Below are positions 17,912 through 25,939 of a DNA stretch of 54,720 nt, one piece after another. The DNA is taken from NCBI RefSeq assembly GCF_014197245.1, contig NZ_JACIFF010000012.1, positions 1-54,720 on the forward strand. The letters are read 5' to 3'. The notes beneath the pieces were generated by a model. That model was not told the origin of the DNA. It did no database searches and was given only the letters and a program-made list of their open reading frames with translations. A program made the position numbers and the translations under genes. The number at the start of each line of letters is the position of its first letter. Position 1 is the stretch's first letter. Source of the DNA: Neolewinella aquimaris. Its GTDB lineage: Bacteria; Bacteroidota; Bacteroidia; Chitinophagales; Saprospiraceae.

Positions 17912-17975
17912 GTAGTACAGTAGTAGGGTAGTACGGTAGGTGTACCACCGTACTACCCTACTACTATACTACCGT
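17911..17975 (+). repeat. 30-bp near-perfect inverted repeat between rpsB and tsf
   Basis: The left arm (17911-17940) and the right arm (17946-17975) are complementary at about 28 of 30 positions, with a short loop. The central 18 bp, GTAGTAGGGTAGTACGGT against ACCGTACTACCCTACTAC, pair perfectly. The hairpin begins at the rpsB stop and ends 34 nt before the tsf ATG. It lacks a U run, so it is not a classical terminator; it may act as a stability, attenuation or processing element. Confidence 0.85.
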
Positions 17976-18009
17976 ACTAGATTCCCCCACAAAAATCAAA
18001 ATACCAACA

Positions 18010-18840
18010 ATGGCAATTACTGCTCAAGAAGTAAAGAAGCTCCGGGACATGACGGGTTCCGGTATGATGGACTGTAAGAAAGCCCTCGCGGAAGCGGAAG
18101 GCGATTTCGACAAGGCCATCGAGATTCTCCGGAAGCGTGGAGAGAAGGTAGCCGCCAAGCGCGACGACAAGGAAGCAAACGAAGGTGTGGTCATCGCACA
18201 GGTAAACGACAGCAACGACTATGGTGTGATCGTGCGTCTGAGCAGCGAAACCGACTTCGTAGCGAAGAACGACGACTTTGTAGCCTTCGCCCAGAAGATC
18301 GCCGACATTGCCCTCGCAGAACGTCCCGCCGACGTCGATGCCCTGAACGCCCTGCCCATGGAAGGGAAGTTGACGGTAGGCGAAAAGGTCACCGAAATGG
18401 TCGGCAAGATCAACGAGAAGATCAGCGTAACGGCTTACGAGCAACTCGAATCTCCCCTGGTAGCCCCCTACATCCACAGCGGATACCGGGCGGGAGTACT
18501 CGTAGCCCTGAGCAAGAACAACGACGCCGCCTTCCAGGCCGGTCGCGACGTAGCCATGCAGGTCGCCGCCATGAAGCCGGTCGCGGTTAATAAGAGCGGT
18601 ATCGACCAGGCCACCATCGACCAGGAACTCGACATCGCCATGGATCTGGCCCGCCAGGAAGGCAAGCCGGAAGCCATGCTCGAGAAAATTGGACAGGGTC
18701 GCCTCAACAAGTTCTTCAAGGAAAATACCCTGGAAGCCCAGGCCTTCGTGAAGAGCGATAAGCAGAGCGTCGCCCAGTACCTCGACTCCGTTGAGAAGGG
18801 ACTAAAGGTCACCGACTTCAAGCACATTGCCCTCGGCTAA
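18010..18840 (+). CDS. tsf: Translation elongation factor Ts
   Basis: EF-Ts is the nucleotide exchange factor of EF-Tu. Seen: the N-terminal UBA-like domain with VKKLRDMTGSGMMDCKKAL, AEGDFDKAIEILRKRG, then the core domain with SETDFVAKNDDF and the C-terminal subdomain VAMQVAAMKP. The 276-aa length is normal for Bacteroidota. Start ATG 18010. It closes the ribosomal operon and is followed 22 nt later by a strong terminator. Confidence 0.97.
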   Translation: MAITAQEVKKLRDMTGSGMMDCKKALAEAEGDFDKAIEILRKRGEKVAAKRDDKEANEGVVIAQVNDSNDYGVIVRLSSETDFVAKNDDFVAFAQKIADIALAERPADVDALNALPMEGKLTVGEKVTEMVGKINEKISVTAYEQLESPLVAPYIHSGYRAGVLVALSKNNDAAFQAGRDVAMQVAAMKPVAVNKSGIDQATIDQELDIAMDLARQEGKPEAMLEKIGQGRLNKFFKENTLEAQAFVKSDKQSVAQYLDSVEKGLKVTDFKHIALG

Positions 18841-18862
18841 GCCGGTTATGCATCGCATCATC

Positions 18863-18898
18863 AAGGGTCGTCTTCCGCGCGGAAGACGACCCTTTTTT
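18863..18898 (+). terminator. Rho-independent terminator of the tsf operon
   Basis: A 14-bp stem AAGGGTCGTCTTCC with loop gcgc and its exact complement, followed by a T run. Confidence 0.95.
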
Positions 18899-18938
18899 GG
18901 TTTAACGTGTTGTGTGGCCGTACATGCTAAAACACACC

Positions 18939-19154
18939 ATGACCGCTACCCTGCACTCTTTCGCCACCAACATCAACTGTGGCAGTTGCGTACGCAGCGT
19001 CACCCCCTTCCTCGATGACCTGAAGGGCGTGACCATCTGGCGCGTAGACATCGAAGACGACCGTAAGCTCCTCACCGTAGAAGGTACCGCTTCCCGGGCC
19101 GCTATCATGGCAGTCGTAGAGGATGCGGGTTACGAAATCGAACCGCTCGATTAG
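18939..19154 (+). CDS. Heavy-metal-associated (HMA) domain protein
   Basis: A 71-aa stand-alone HMA domain (ferredoxin-like fold) that likely binds Cu(I) or another soft metal as a chaperone or as an accessory to a P-type ATPase. Seen: the metal-binding loop NINCGSC with the CxxC pair, then two beta strands and a second helix ending EDAGYEIEPLD. Two starts are possible: ATG 18939 (MTATLHSF, preferred) or ATG 18924, five codons upstream. It lies just after the tsf terminator and ends 2 nt before the PLP enzyme gene, so the two are probably co-transcribed. No metal transporter is nearby. Confidence 0.8.
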   Translation: MTATLHSFATNINCGSCVRSVTPFLDDLKGVTIWRVDIEDDRKLLTVEGTASRAAIMAVVEDAGYEIEPLD

Positions 19155-19156
19155 CA

Positions 19157-20056
19157 TTGCTCCCCCCCAGTCCGCTCCAGCAAATTAAGCATCCGGATGC
19201 CGTCCGGGCGGGCATCAACCTGTGGTGTAAGCGCGACGATCTTTACGCCTGGTACCCCGGCAGCCCCCTGCAGGGCAATAAGGTGAGAAAACTTTGGCCC
19301 CTTCTCCTTCGTTCGGATCTGCCCGGACGTACGGTCGTATCCTTCGGTGGGGCCTACAGCAACCACGTGGCGGCACTAGCCGCGGCGGGCCATCAGTTCG
19401 GTTTTGCGACGCGGTTCTATCTGCGTGGTGAGGCGGTGCGCAATCCCACCCTGGACGCCGTCCTTCGAAATGGCGGTAACCTGCACTTCATCTCCCGAAC
19501 GGATTACCGACTCAAGCACGACCACCAGTTTCAGCGTGAACTAGGGATCGTGGAGGAGGAATTTGTCATACCCGAGGGCGGCACCTCTCCTGAATCCCTT
19601 CCCTACACCGGCGAAGTCTTCCGGGAAACCGTCAATCAATTTGGGGCCGTACCACCGGATTTCTTTTGCCTGAGCGCGGGTACTGGAGGGACCGCAGCCG
19701 GAATAATCGGTGCCGCAGCGGACACCCCCTGCACGGTAGAAGTATTTCCCGCCCTGCGCGGGAGCTGGATGCGGGATGAAATCCTGCGACACCTGGAAGG
19801 ATTTTCAGGTACCCCCGCCTTCACCGTCATCGATGGCTATCATTTCGGAGGCTACGGCCGCTTTTCACCCCACTGGAAGATCCGTACGCCGATTGGTGCT
19901 ACCGCAAAGCGGGCAGACATTGGCGAGCCGGGCCTGCCCGAATTAGAGCCCGTCTACACCGCCAAGTTATTCAGCGGGGTGCTGGACCGCATCCGTACCG
20001 GAGCCTACCCGCGGGGGTCAACCGTAGTCGTTTTGCATACCGGCGGTATATACTAA
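19157..20056 (+). CDS. PLP-dependent ACC deaminase/D-cysteine desulfhydrase family enzyme
   Basis: A fold-type II PLP enzyme, 299 aa. Seen: WCKRDDLY, the PLP-lysine region GNKVRKL (Lys in GNK), the SFGGAYSNHVAALAAAG block that binds substrate and phosphate, and LSAGTGGTAAG, the glycine loop for the cofactor phosphate. Members act on D-cysteine or 1-aminocyclopropane-1-carboxylate; the substrate cannot be decided here. The best start is TTG 19157, because no in-frame ATG lies before the conserved region; it starts 2 nt after the stop of the HMA gene, so coupling is likely. It converges with the GT2 gene, with a 9-nt gap. Confidence 0.82.
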   Translation: MLPPSPLQQIKHPDAVRAGINLWCKRDDLYAWYPGSPLQGNKVRKLWPLLLRSDLPGRTVVSFGGAYSNHVAALAAAGHQFGFATRFYLRGEAVRNPTLDAVLRNGGNLHFISRTDYRLKHDHQFQRELGIVEEEFVIPEGGTSPESLPYTGEVFRETVNQFGAVPPDFFCLSAGTGGTAAGIIGAAADTPCTVEVFPALRGSWMRDEILRHLEGFSGTPAFTVIDGYHFGGYGRFSPHWKIRTPIGATAKRADIGEPGLPELEPVYTAKLFSGVLDRIRTGAYPRGSTVVVLHTGGIY

Positions 20057-20065
20057 GGGTCTCAT

Positions 20066-20923
20066 TTAGCCGAAGGGAGTTTCCGTCTTTGCCGCCGCGA
20101 TGGTTTCCGGTTCGACGTCCTTCAGAATTTCAATGTGGGTGGGTTGCCAGTCGATGTATCCCGCCTGATCGAATTGTTTCAACCAGCCGTCCATCGGCCA
20201 GATCTGCCACTTCTGGTGAAAGCGCACCGCATTCGTGATGATGTCGCCCAGGTGATTGTAGGGAGGCGAGTAGGTGTCGTGATACTGATGGTACACCCGT
20301 GCCCGGCATCCGTAAAACGGCAACCGCACATGGCGCGCCGTAAAGGCAAAGTCCGTATCCTCCCCTCCGTACCCCGAATAGCCATCGTCAAATCCACCCA
20401 TATAGGCGAAGTCCTCCGCACGCAATCCGAAGGAGAGCGACCAGAACAGGTGGTAGGGTAGGGGCATTAGAGTCCTGTCATCGGGAAGCTTCGGGCGCCG
20501 GGGATGGCGTTGCGCCAGCTTGTCGAGGGCTGCATCAGTCCAATCGCCGTCGGTGGCTCCCTTCGGCAGGTACCGCACGTCGCCCATCACCAACCCCCGG
20601 GATAGTTCCACGGCTTCGTCGAGTTGTTTTAGATAGTCGCGGTGGGGAATGCAGTCGACATCGAGAAAGGCCAGTGTTTCTCCCCGGGCCTCCGCAGCGG
20701 CACGGTTGCGCGCGGCGGCGAGGGGGAGGGCATGATCGGCATCGAACAGGGTATGCACAAAGAGCTGACAGCCAGGATCGGGAAGATCGCCCGGGTCAGA
20801 TTCGTTCATAAGGACGATAATCATCTCCCGGGGTTTTGTCGATTGATTGGCTACCCCCCGCAGCAGGTGATGCAAATGATCCCTTCTTCCACGTACGATG
20901 GTTAGTAAACTGATGTCGCTCAT
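20066..20923 (-). CDS. Family 2 glycosyltransferase
   Basis: A GT-A fold transferase of 285 aa, predicted cytoplasmic or peripheral, adding a sugar from a nucleotide donor. Seen: the N-terminal SLLTIVRGRRDHLHHLLRG, the acidic metal-binding motif FLDVDCIPH (DxD), and a C-terminal galactosyltransferase-like block FGLRAEDFAYMGGFDDGYSGYGGEDTDF with the ED catalytic pair, resembling Glyco_transf_7C. No transmembrane segment is seen. Start ATG 20923. It is a lone gene on the minus strand between the PLP enzyme and the polyprenyl synthase, with no polysaccharide cluster around it, so acceptor and donor are unknown. Confidence 0.85.
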   Translation of the reverse strand: MSDISLLTIVRGRRDHLHHLLRGVANQSTKPREMIIVLMNESDPGDLPDPGCQLFVHTLFDADHALPLAAARNRAAAEARGETLAFLDVDCIPHRDYLKQLDEAVELSRGLVMGDVRYLPKGATDGDWTDAALDKLAQRHPRRPKLPDDRTLMPLPYHLFWSLSFGLRAEDFAYMGGFDDGYSGYGGEDTDFAFTARHVRLPFYGCRARVYHQYHDTYSPPYNHLGDIITNAVRFHQKWQIWPMDGWLKQFDQAGYIDWQPTHIEILKDVEPETIAAAKTETPFG

Positions 20924-21000
20924 ATCCTAAAAACAACTTAAGCGGGACTAACCCGCCCTGCGAAAATACGGCGGCATCCCCTATTATAGGGATATAGCAC

Positions 21001-21975
21001 CTAATATGAACGGTTAACCACGTAATTTACGAGCTGTTCTAAGCCTTCCCGTGCTGGACTTTCGGGCAGTTGCCGTAGGAGGGTAAAGGCCTCATCCCGG
21101 TAGCGGTGCATCGCGCGTTCGGCGTACGCGATTCCGGCACTTTTGCGCACGAATTCCAGTACTTCCCTCACTCGCTCCGGCTCGTCGCTGTGCTTTTTGA
21201 TGTTGCGAATCATGCGCCGCCGGTCGGAACGGGAGGCCTGGTTGAGTGCGTGAATCAGCGGCAGGGTCATCTTCTTCTCCTTGATGTCGATGCCGCGTGG
21301 CTTACCCACATCGTCCAGTCCGAAATCAAACAAGTCGTCGCGAATCTGGAAGGCAATGCCGATTTTCTCCCCGAAGGCGTGCATCAGTTGCAGGGTCTCC
21401 TCCTCATCGGTCGCAGATGCTGCTCCGGCGGCACAGGAGGCCGCGATCAGACTGGCGGTTTTCTGCCGAATCACCTCAAAGTAGACCGCCTCGTCGATGT
21501 CCAGCCGCCGCGCCTTCTCGATCTGCAGCAGCTCCCCTTCGGCCAGGGCCTGCACGGCGTCCGAGCTGATCTCCAGGGTCCGGTACTGCTTGGTCTTGAG
21601 GGCGATGGAGAGGCCGCGGGCCAGAAAGTAGTCGCCCACCAGCACGGCGATTTTGTTCTTCCACAGGGCATTGATGCTGAAGAATCCCCGCCGCTCGTAG
21701 CTTTCGTCGACCACATCGTCGTGGACCAGACTGGCGGTATGTACCAGTTCGATCAGGCTGGCGGCCGTATAGGTGTCGTCGTTGATTCCACCGCAGGCCA
21801 GGGCACTGAAGAAGGTGAACATGGGACGCATCTGCTTACCCTTCCGCCGCACGATGTAGTAGGTGATCCGGTCCATCAGGGGCACGGGTGAACGCAGGGT
21901 CTCCCGAAACCGCCGTTCGAAGGTCTCCAGTTCGGTCGCGATGGGGCGCTTTATCTCGTCGAGGCCTTGGGCCAT
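21001..21975 (-). CDS. Polyprenyl diphosphate synthase (trans-isoprenyl, likely octaprenyl/nonaprenyl type)
   Basis: This enzyme elongates isopentenyl diphosphate units to the side chain of menaquinone. Seen: the first aspartate-rich motif HDDVVDES with a following RRG, and the second IRDDLFDFG, plus GKQMRP near residue 50 and the FxxAFQIRDD layout. The 324-aa length fits long-chain synthases. Product length cannot be read with certainty. Start ATG 21975. A -7 promoter element lies inside the 3' end of the upstream gene (21999-22006), so it can be transcribed independently of the lipoprotein gene 14 nt upstream. Confidence 0.93.
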   Translation of the reverse strand: MAQGLDEIKRPIATELETFERRFRETLRSPVPLMDRITYYIVRRKGKQMRPMFTFFSALACGGINDDTYTAASLIELVHTASLVHDDVVDESYERRGFFSINALWKNKIAVLVGDYFLARGLSIALKTKQYRTLEISSDAVQALAEGELLQIEKARRLDIDEAVYFEVIRQKTASLIAASCAAGAASATDEEETLQLMHAFGEKIGIAFQIRDDLFDFGLDDVGKPRGIDIKEKKMTLPLIHALNQASRSDRRRMIRNIKKHSDEPERVREVLEFVRKSAGIAYAERAMHRYRDEAFTLLRQLPESPAREGLEQLVNYVVNRSY

Positions 21976-21989
21976 CAGGGGGCGGCGGT

Positions 21990-22793
21990 TTAGGGGGTCA
22001 AAGGTAGCCTATAAATTCGCGCCGGTGCCCCATCCCTCGCCTCGGTGCTGAGGTAGAGGGTGCCGTCGGGAGTAAAGACGAGCCCTTCGGGTTGTGGAAG
22101 CCTATCGCGGTCCAGTTTTTTTACCGTTTCGATGCTGCCGTCCGGCCGGGCGACCAGCAACTGCTTGCCCACGCTGCTGGTCAGAAAAAGCTGTCCGGTG
22201 TGCGGATGAATGTCCAGGGCGGAGGGGGAAAAGTCGTCCTCCCGCGGAAGGGAATAGGCGGCCTTATTTTTCAGTTTCTTTTTCTCCAGGTCAAAAGCGA
22301 AGATGTAGCGATTGTCCCTGTCCAGCCCGTTGCCCTTCGGGTCGTCCTTACAGGCCAGCAGTAAGCGGTCGTTCGCCGCATCGTAGGTGAGCCCCTCCAC
22401 GTCGTTTTCCCCCTTCAGCCAGGTGTTGTATTCCTTCACTTTTTGCTCGGCGGTGCCGGCGTGCTTTACCCGGTACAGGCGTCCGTTGCTCTTCGTCACC
22501 CAGAGGTCGTCTCCGGCCACCGCAATACCTTCGTAGTCCCCCGCTTTCCAAAACTCGATGCGCTCCCGAATTTCGCCGTCTGCGAGGTCCAGCCGGTAGA
22601 TCACCCCCTTCTCGTCGGCTACGGCGTAGAGTTCATCTCCCCGGACCGCGAGGGCGGATATCTCCGCTAGCTCTTCCGGTAATTCTACCAGCAACTCCAG
22701 GCGGTCGAGCGCGTAGGGGAACTGAGCATGCATTTGGGCGGGGCCGCAGGTGCAGAGAAACAGCGATAAAAGCAGACATAATGGGAAGCGCAT
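21990..22793 (-). CDS. SdiA-regulated-domain-like beta-propeller lipoprotein
   Basis: A 267-aa predicted lipoprotein. Seen: a hydrophobic signal ending in LFLCTCG with a lipobox cysteine, then a repeated beta-propeller pattern with EISALAVRGDELYAVADEKG, DYEGIAVAGDDLWVTKSNGRLYRV, DVEGLTYDAANDRLLLACKD, and PQPEGLVFTPDGTLYLSTE. These 'EG' repeats match the SdiA-regulated/esterase-like phytase superfamily. The function is unknown. The 3' end is 14 nt from the start of the polyprenyl synthase. Start ATG 22793. Confidence 0.78.
   Translation of the reverse strand: MRFPLCLLLSLFLCTCGPAQMHAQFPYALDRLELLVELPEELAEISALAVRGDELYAVADEKGVIYRLDLADGEIRERIEFWKAGDYEGIAVAGDDLWVTKSNGRLYRVKHAGTAEQKVKEYNTWLKGENDVEGLTYDAANDRLLLACKDDPKGNGLDRDNRYIFAFDLEKKKLKNKAAYSLPREDDFSPSALDIHPHTGQLFLTSSVGKQLLVARPDGSIETVKKLDRDRLPQPEGLVFTPDGTLYLSTEARDGAPARIYRLPLTP
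21999..22006 (-). promoter_or_regulatory. -7 promoter element for the polyprenyl synthase
   Basis: TACCTTTG on the minus strand (forward caaaggta) matches the consensus and sits 23 nt before the ATG, inside the last codons of the lipoprotein gene. Confidence 0.45.
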
Positions 22794-22934
22794 ACCAACG
22801 AAATACGTTGCGTGGCCGATGGTTTAGGCAACGACCCGGCAATAGTAGCGACGACTTCGGTCGTCACGCTGCCCATAGACTTAAAAAAGTCATTCGGACC
22901 GAAGCCCACCGGTAGGTAGCCCGCTCCTCCGCAG

Positions 22935-22942
22935 TACCTTTG
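22935..22942 (+). promoter_or_regulatory. -7 promoter element for pdeM
   Basis: TACCTTTG ends 7 nt before the ATG at 22950, giving a leader of only a few nucleotides. Confidence 0.55.
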
Positions 22943-22949
22943 CGCCCCC

Positions 22950-23600
22950 ATGGAAACCGTCACCATCGCCGGCGAATTGCTGGAACTACACCCCGAGCGG
23001 GCCGTCTACTGGCGGGCACGCCGCATGCTGCTGCTGGCCGACCTGCACCTGGGTAAGGGCGCCCACTTCCGCCGTGCCGGAATTGCCGTTCCGCAACTGG
23101 TGAGCGACGTGAATTTCGCCCGTCTCCGGGGCCTCATCGAGGAGCTGCACCCCGAGCGCGTCCTCCTCCTCGGCGACCTCTTCCACAGCGATCACAACCA
23201 CGTCTGGGGGGGCTTTTGCGACTTTACGGCGTCCTTTCCCCAGCTATCGTTTGAGCTCGTTCCCGGCAACCACGACATCCTGCCCCCCCACTGCTACGAG
23301 GAAGCCCGGTTGACGATGCACGAGACGATCATCACGGTCGGACCGTTCTCGCTCAGCCATCACCCGCTTACTCCGCTCCAGCGCATCGCCGGCAAATACA
23401 ACTTGTGCGGCCACGTCCACCCCTGCGTTCGCCTGGTAGACCGCACCGGCGGCGGCATGAAACTACCGAGCTTTTATTTCGGGGAAAAGGAGGGCATCCT
23501 GCCCGCCTTTGGAGAATTTACGGGCTGCGCGGAGGTAAAAGTGCGACCGGGCGACCAAGTTTTCGTGCTGGCGGAAGATCAAGTGCTCGCGGTAGCCTAG
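22950..23600 (+). CDS. pdeM: Ligase-associated DNA damage response endonuclease PdeM
   Basis: A calcineurin-like metallophosphoesterase, 216 aa. Seen: LLLADLHLGKGAHFRR (metal-binding Asp and His), LLLGDLFHSDHNHV, VPGNHD, and LCGHVHPC, the ordered metal ligands of this family. PdeM is typically found with a Lhr-type helicase, an ATP-dependent ligase and an exonuclease in a DNA damage cluster; those partners are not in the window, so it is unlinked here. Start ATG 22950, directly after a promoter element. It converges with the secreted unknown at 23770 across a palindromic repeat region. Confidence 0.9.
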   Translation: METVTIAGELLELHPERAVYWRARRMLLLADLHLGKGAHFRRAGIAVPQLVSDVNFARLRGLIEELHPERVLLLGDLFHSDHNHVWGGFCDFTASFPQLSFELVPGNHDILPPHCYEEARLTMHETIITVGPFSLSHHPLTPLQRIAGKYNLCGHVHPCVRLVDRTGGGMKLPSFYFGEKEGILPAFGEFTGCAEVKVRPGDQVFVLAEDQVLAVA

Positions 23601-23610
23601 CCGTCGGCTG

Positions 23611-23769
23611 CCGTCGGCCGAGCCTCGTACCTCGGTCGGCCGACGAGTTTAACTACGCCGTCGGCCGAGCCTCAGCTCGTCCGCCGGCTAAACGAGGAAT
23701 TACTACTGCGTCGATTGTGAGGTTTCGCTGACTCGGCGGACGAGCCTCGTGCCTCGGTCGGCCGACGAG
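23611..23769. repeat. Palindromic GTCGGCCGA repeats between convergent genes
   Basis: Three related units lie at about 23611-23647, 23659-23689 and 23734-23769. The first pairs GTCGGCCGA with TCGGCCGAC around gcctcgtaccTCGG-type loops, and the third repeats the same right arm. The last unit touches the stop codon of the gene at 23770. They could form hairpins on either strand and serve as bidirectional terminators, but there is no T run. Confidence 0.75.
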
Positions 23770-24309
23770 TTAGCGAAATCTTAGTGATAGCTGCCGTCCC
23801 TCCAGCGTATCCGGAGCATCATCGAAGAGCAGGATGGTGTAGGCCATTCCCCGGCCTTCCCGGTAGAGGGCGACCAACTGCGCCTGCTGTTTATCACTAA
23901 AACTGCGCTTGGGACGGAAGGTGTACATGCGGACCCAGTCGGCGTTGAAGAGCTCTAGGTCCTCCTCTCCGAAGCTGTGTACGGCCGTCACGGCATCCTC
24001 GTCGTTGCTGCTCAGGTTCATGGCCAGGGTGGTCGCGGCGAGGTGGGGAAGCTGGTAGTAGCGATCGTTGGCTACCTCGGGCCGGATGTGGAAGCGCAGT
24101 TCCAGCTTTTCGCGGCGGGAGGCCATGGCGTAGTCGTCGATGAGGTAGTCGTTGTCGTGGCGCATCCGTTCGCGGTAGTCGCTGTCGAGCGGCGCGGTGA
24201 ACCGAATGTCCAGGCTGTCGAGCAGTCGCACGAAGTCGGGCGGAAGGTCCATCTGGGCGAATGCCGGTAGGCCAGTGAGCAAACAAAGGGAGAAGAGGAG
24301 CGACTTCAT
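23770..24309 (-). CDS. Secreted protein of unknown function
   Basis: I do not recognise this 179-aa protein. Seen: signal peptide MKSLLFSLCLLTGLPAFAQ, then a mature part with the acidic/basic segments DSDYRERMRHDNDYL and DYAMASRREKLELRFHIRP, no cysteines, and a C-terminal strand pair ending RQLSLRFR. It has no membrane helix besides the signal. It may be a periplasmic or cell-surface protein. It is alone: 184 nt after the sulfatase gene on the same strand, in convergence with pdeM, so no function is suggested by context. Start ATG 24309 opens the signal peptide. Confidence 0.6.
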   Translation of the reverse strand: MKSLLFSLCLLTGLPAFAQMDLPPDFVRLLDSLDIRFTAPLDSDYRERMRHDNDYLIDDYAMASRREKLELRFHIRPEVANDRYYQLPHLAATTLAMNLSSNDEDAVTAVHSFGEEDLELFNADWVRMYTFRPKRSFSDKQQAQLVALYREGRGMAYTILLFDDAPDTLEGRQLSLRFR

Positions 24310-24408
24310 AGGCGGTAAACGCTTTAGTTTACCAAATTATCGGTTGCGGTCGCTTCTTGGGTAGCGTTTTTGTATTCACGTCAATTTGCCGACGTGAGGT
24401 GGGGGGGC

Positions 24409-24500
24409 TTGACGGCTGAAGCCGTAGTTACTGTGTCGATGGGTAGTTAACAGCTTGACGGTTGAAGCCATCGCTACTGGGCTGAAGCCATCGCTACTGG
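24409..24500. repeat. Short hairpin repeats with 'GGCTGAAGCC' core
   Basis: Three copies are at 24409-24432 (ttgacggctgaagccgtagt), 24454-24480 (tgacggttgaagccatcgct) and 24481-24500 (gctgaagccatcgctactgg). The first folds as ACGGC-tgaa-GCCGT. The third copy overlaps the sulfatase stop codon (24494-24496). A separate inverted repeat CACGTC/GACGTG lies at 24377-24396. Confidence 0.75.
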
Positions 24501-25885
24501 TTGCGTTCGGCTAGTTGATCGGGGGCGGGGGTTACGGAAGCTTGGTGCCGGTCGACGGCCGCCTGGATCGCTTCCAGGATTTCGGGGTGAGCGGCCGCAA
24601 CGTTGGTGGTTTCCCCGGGGTCGGCACCCAGGTGGTAGAGCAGGGGCGGCGAGTGCTCCTCGCGCGGACCGAACTGACCGTAGTTGCCCTGAGTGAAGTA
24701 GTGAGATTTGTACTGCCCGACGCGGGCCGCATCCAGGTGGGTGCCCCGGTAAAAGAACATCTCATTGCGTGGACTATCGGCACCGACCGCAAGCGTCTCG
24801 GTAAGATCGAGACCGTCGATGATCCGGTCGTCCGGCAGTGCGACACCCGCCATTGCACTGAAGGTGGGAAGCAGATCGAGGGTGGAGCCTATGCCACGGA
24901 CGGTCGATCCCGCGGCCACCCGCCCTGGGCCCCAGAAGATGGCCGGTACCCGGTGGCCCCCTTCCCAGGTAGTGCCCTTGCCGGCGTAGAGTCCCCCGGA
25001 GCTGCCGCCGTCCAGTCCGTAAGAGCGCCAGGGCCCGTTGTCGGAGGTGAAAACGACAACGGTATTTTCCGCCAATCCTTCCTCCCGCAACAGATCAAGA
25101 ATTTGACCTACACCGTGGTCGATCTCCTCAATCACGTCTCCGTAAAGCCCCCGCTCGCTGGTGCCCAGAAAGTCAGTGGAAGCAAAGAGCGGGACGTGGG
25201 GCAAATTGTGGGCGAGATAGATAAAGAAGGGCGCTTCGCCACGATTGCGGATCACGTCCATCGCCTCTTCCGTATAGCGTCGCGTGATGGTCAGTTGGTC
25301 CGCCGGACGCTCGACCTCAGAAGTGTCCCGCAGCAGGGGGACGTTAAAGTTCTCGGGGCGGATGGAGTCGTGCGACTGCTTCCAAAAATCATGGTACGCC
25401 AGGGCCGACATTCTGTCCATGTCGTTGGAGTACGGAATACCGAAGTAGGAGTCGAAGCCGTGATTGGTAGGCAGGTACTTTGGCAGGTGGCCGAGGTGCC
25501 ATTTGCCGATGGCCGCAGTCCGGTAACCTGCTGATTTGAGCTGCTCGGCCAGGGTAACCTCCGTGGCGGGCAGGCCGCCGGTGCTGTTGGGGAAGAGCAC
25601 GCCGTGGCGATTACTGGTCATTCCGCTGCGAACGGGATACCGACCGGTCAGAAGTGCGGCGCGACTGGGCGTACAGACGTTAGCGGCGACGTAGAAACTG
25701 GTCCACCGCTGTCCCTCCCGCGCCATCTCATCAAGTCGGGGCGTCCGGATGCTGGGATGGCCGTAACACGCGAGATCGCCGTAGCCGAGATCGTCGGTGA
25801 AGATGATGACGAAATTGGGCGGTGGGTCTTGGGCGACTAAATAACCGGACAGGGCAAAGAAAAGTAACTGAAGAAGGGTGCGCAT
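24494..25885 (-). CDS. Type I (formylglycine-dependent) sulfatase
   Basis: A secreted sulfatase of 463 aa that would hydrolyse sulfate esters, probably on a polysaccharide. Seen: signal peptide, the DDLGYGDL calcium-binding acidic pair (Asp31-Asp32), and the formylglycine motif CTPSRAALLTGR with Cys71 as the residue to be oxidised, followed by the G-x-GKWHLGH block and TSDNGPW. Formylglycine-generating enzyme is not in the window. Start ATG 25885. It lies 54 nt after the HAD gene on the same strand. The substrate cannot be inferred; sulfatases of Saprospiria often act on algal glycans. Confidence 0.92.
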   Translation of the reverse strand: MRTLLQLLFFALSGYLVAQDPPPNFVIIFTDDLGYGDLACYGHPSIRTPRLDEMAREGQRWTSFYVAANVCTPSRAALLTGRYPVRSGMTSNRHGVLFPNSTGGLPATEVTLAEQLKSAGYRTAAIGKWHLGHLPKYLPTNHGFDSYFGIPYSNDMDRMSALAYHDFWKQSHDSIRPENFNVPLLRDTSEVERPADQLTITRRYTEEAMDVIRNRGEAPFFIYLAHNLPHVPLFASTDFLGTSERGLYGDVIEEIDHGVGQILDLLREEGLAENTVVVFTSDNGPWRSYGLDGGSSGGLYAGKGTTWEGGHRVPAIFWGPGRVAAGSTVRGIGSTLDLLPTFSAMAGVALPDDRIIDGLDLTETLAVGADSPRNEMFFYRGTHLDAARVGQYKSHYFTQGNYGQFGPREEHSPPLLYHLGADPGETTNVAAAHPEILEAIQAAVDRHQASVTPAPDQLAERNQ

Positions 25886-25889
25886 GGGA

Positions 25890-25897
25890 TGAAGATA
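25890..25897 (-). promoter_or_regulatory. Possible -7 element for the sulfatase
   Basis: TATCTTCA on the minus strand is a partial match (one G-to-A, one T-to-C) 5 nt before the ATG. Weak. Confidence 0.2.
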
Positions 25898-25917
25898 ATC
25901 ACCCCCGCTTCTTTCTG

Positions 25918-25939
25918 CTCGACGTGCAACGCCTCGGCC
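25918..25939 (-). repeat. Small hairpin repeat, copy C
   Basis: On the minus strand: GGCCGAGGCGTTGCACGTC then GAG, related to copies A and B near 11.3 kb. The stem GGCGT-tgc-ACGTC keeps pairing with one G-T wobble. It directly abuts the stop codon of the HAD gene at 25940. Confidence 0.7.

Noticed and set aside
17911..17975. Terminator between rpsB and tsf
   Set aside because: The hairpin is strong but is not followed by a T run, and tsf has no obvious promoter of its own.
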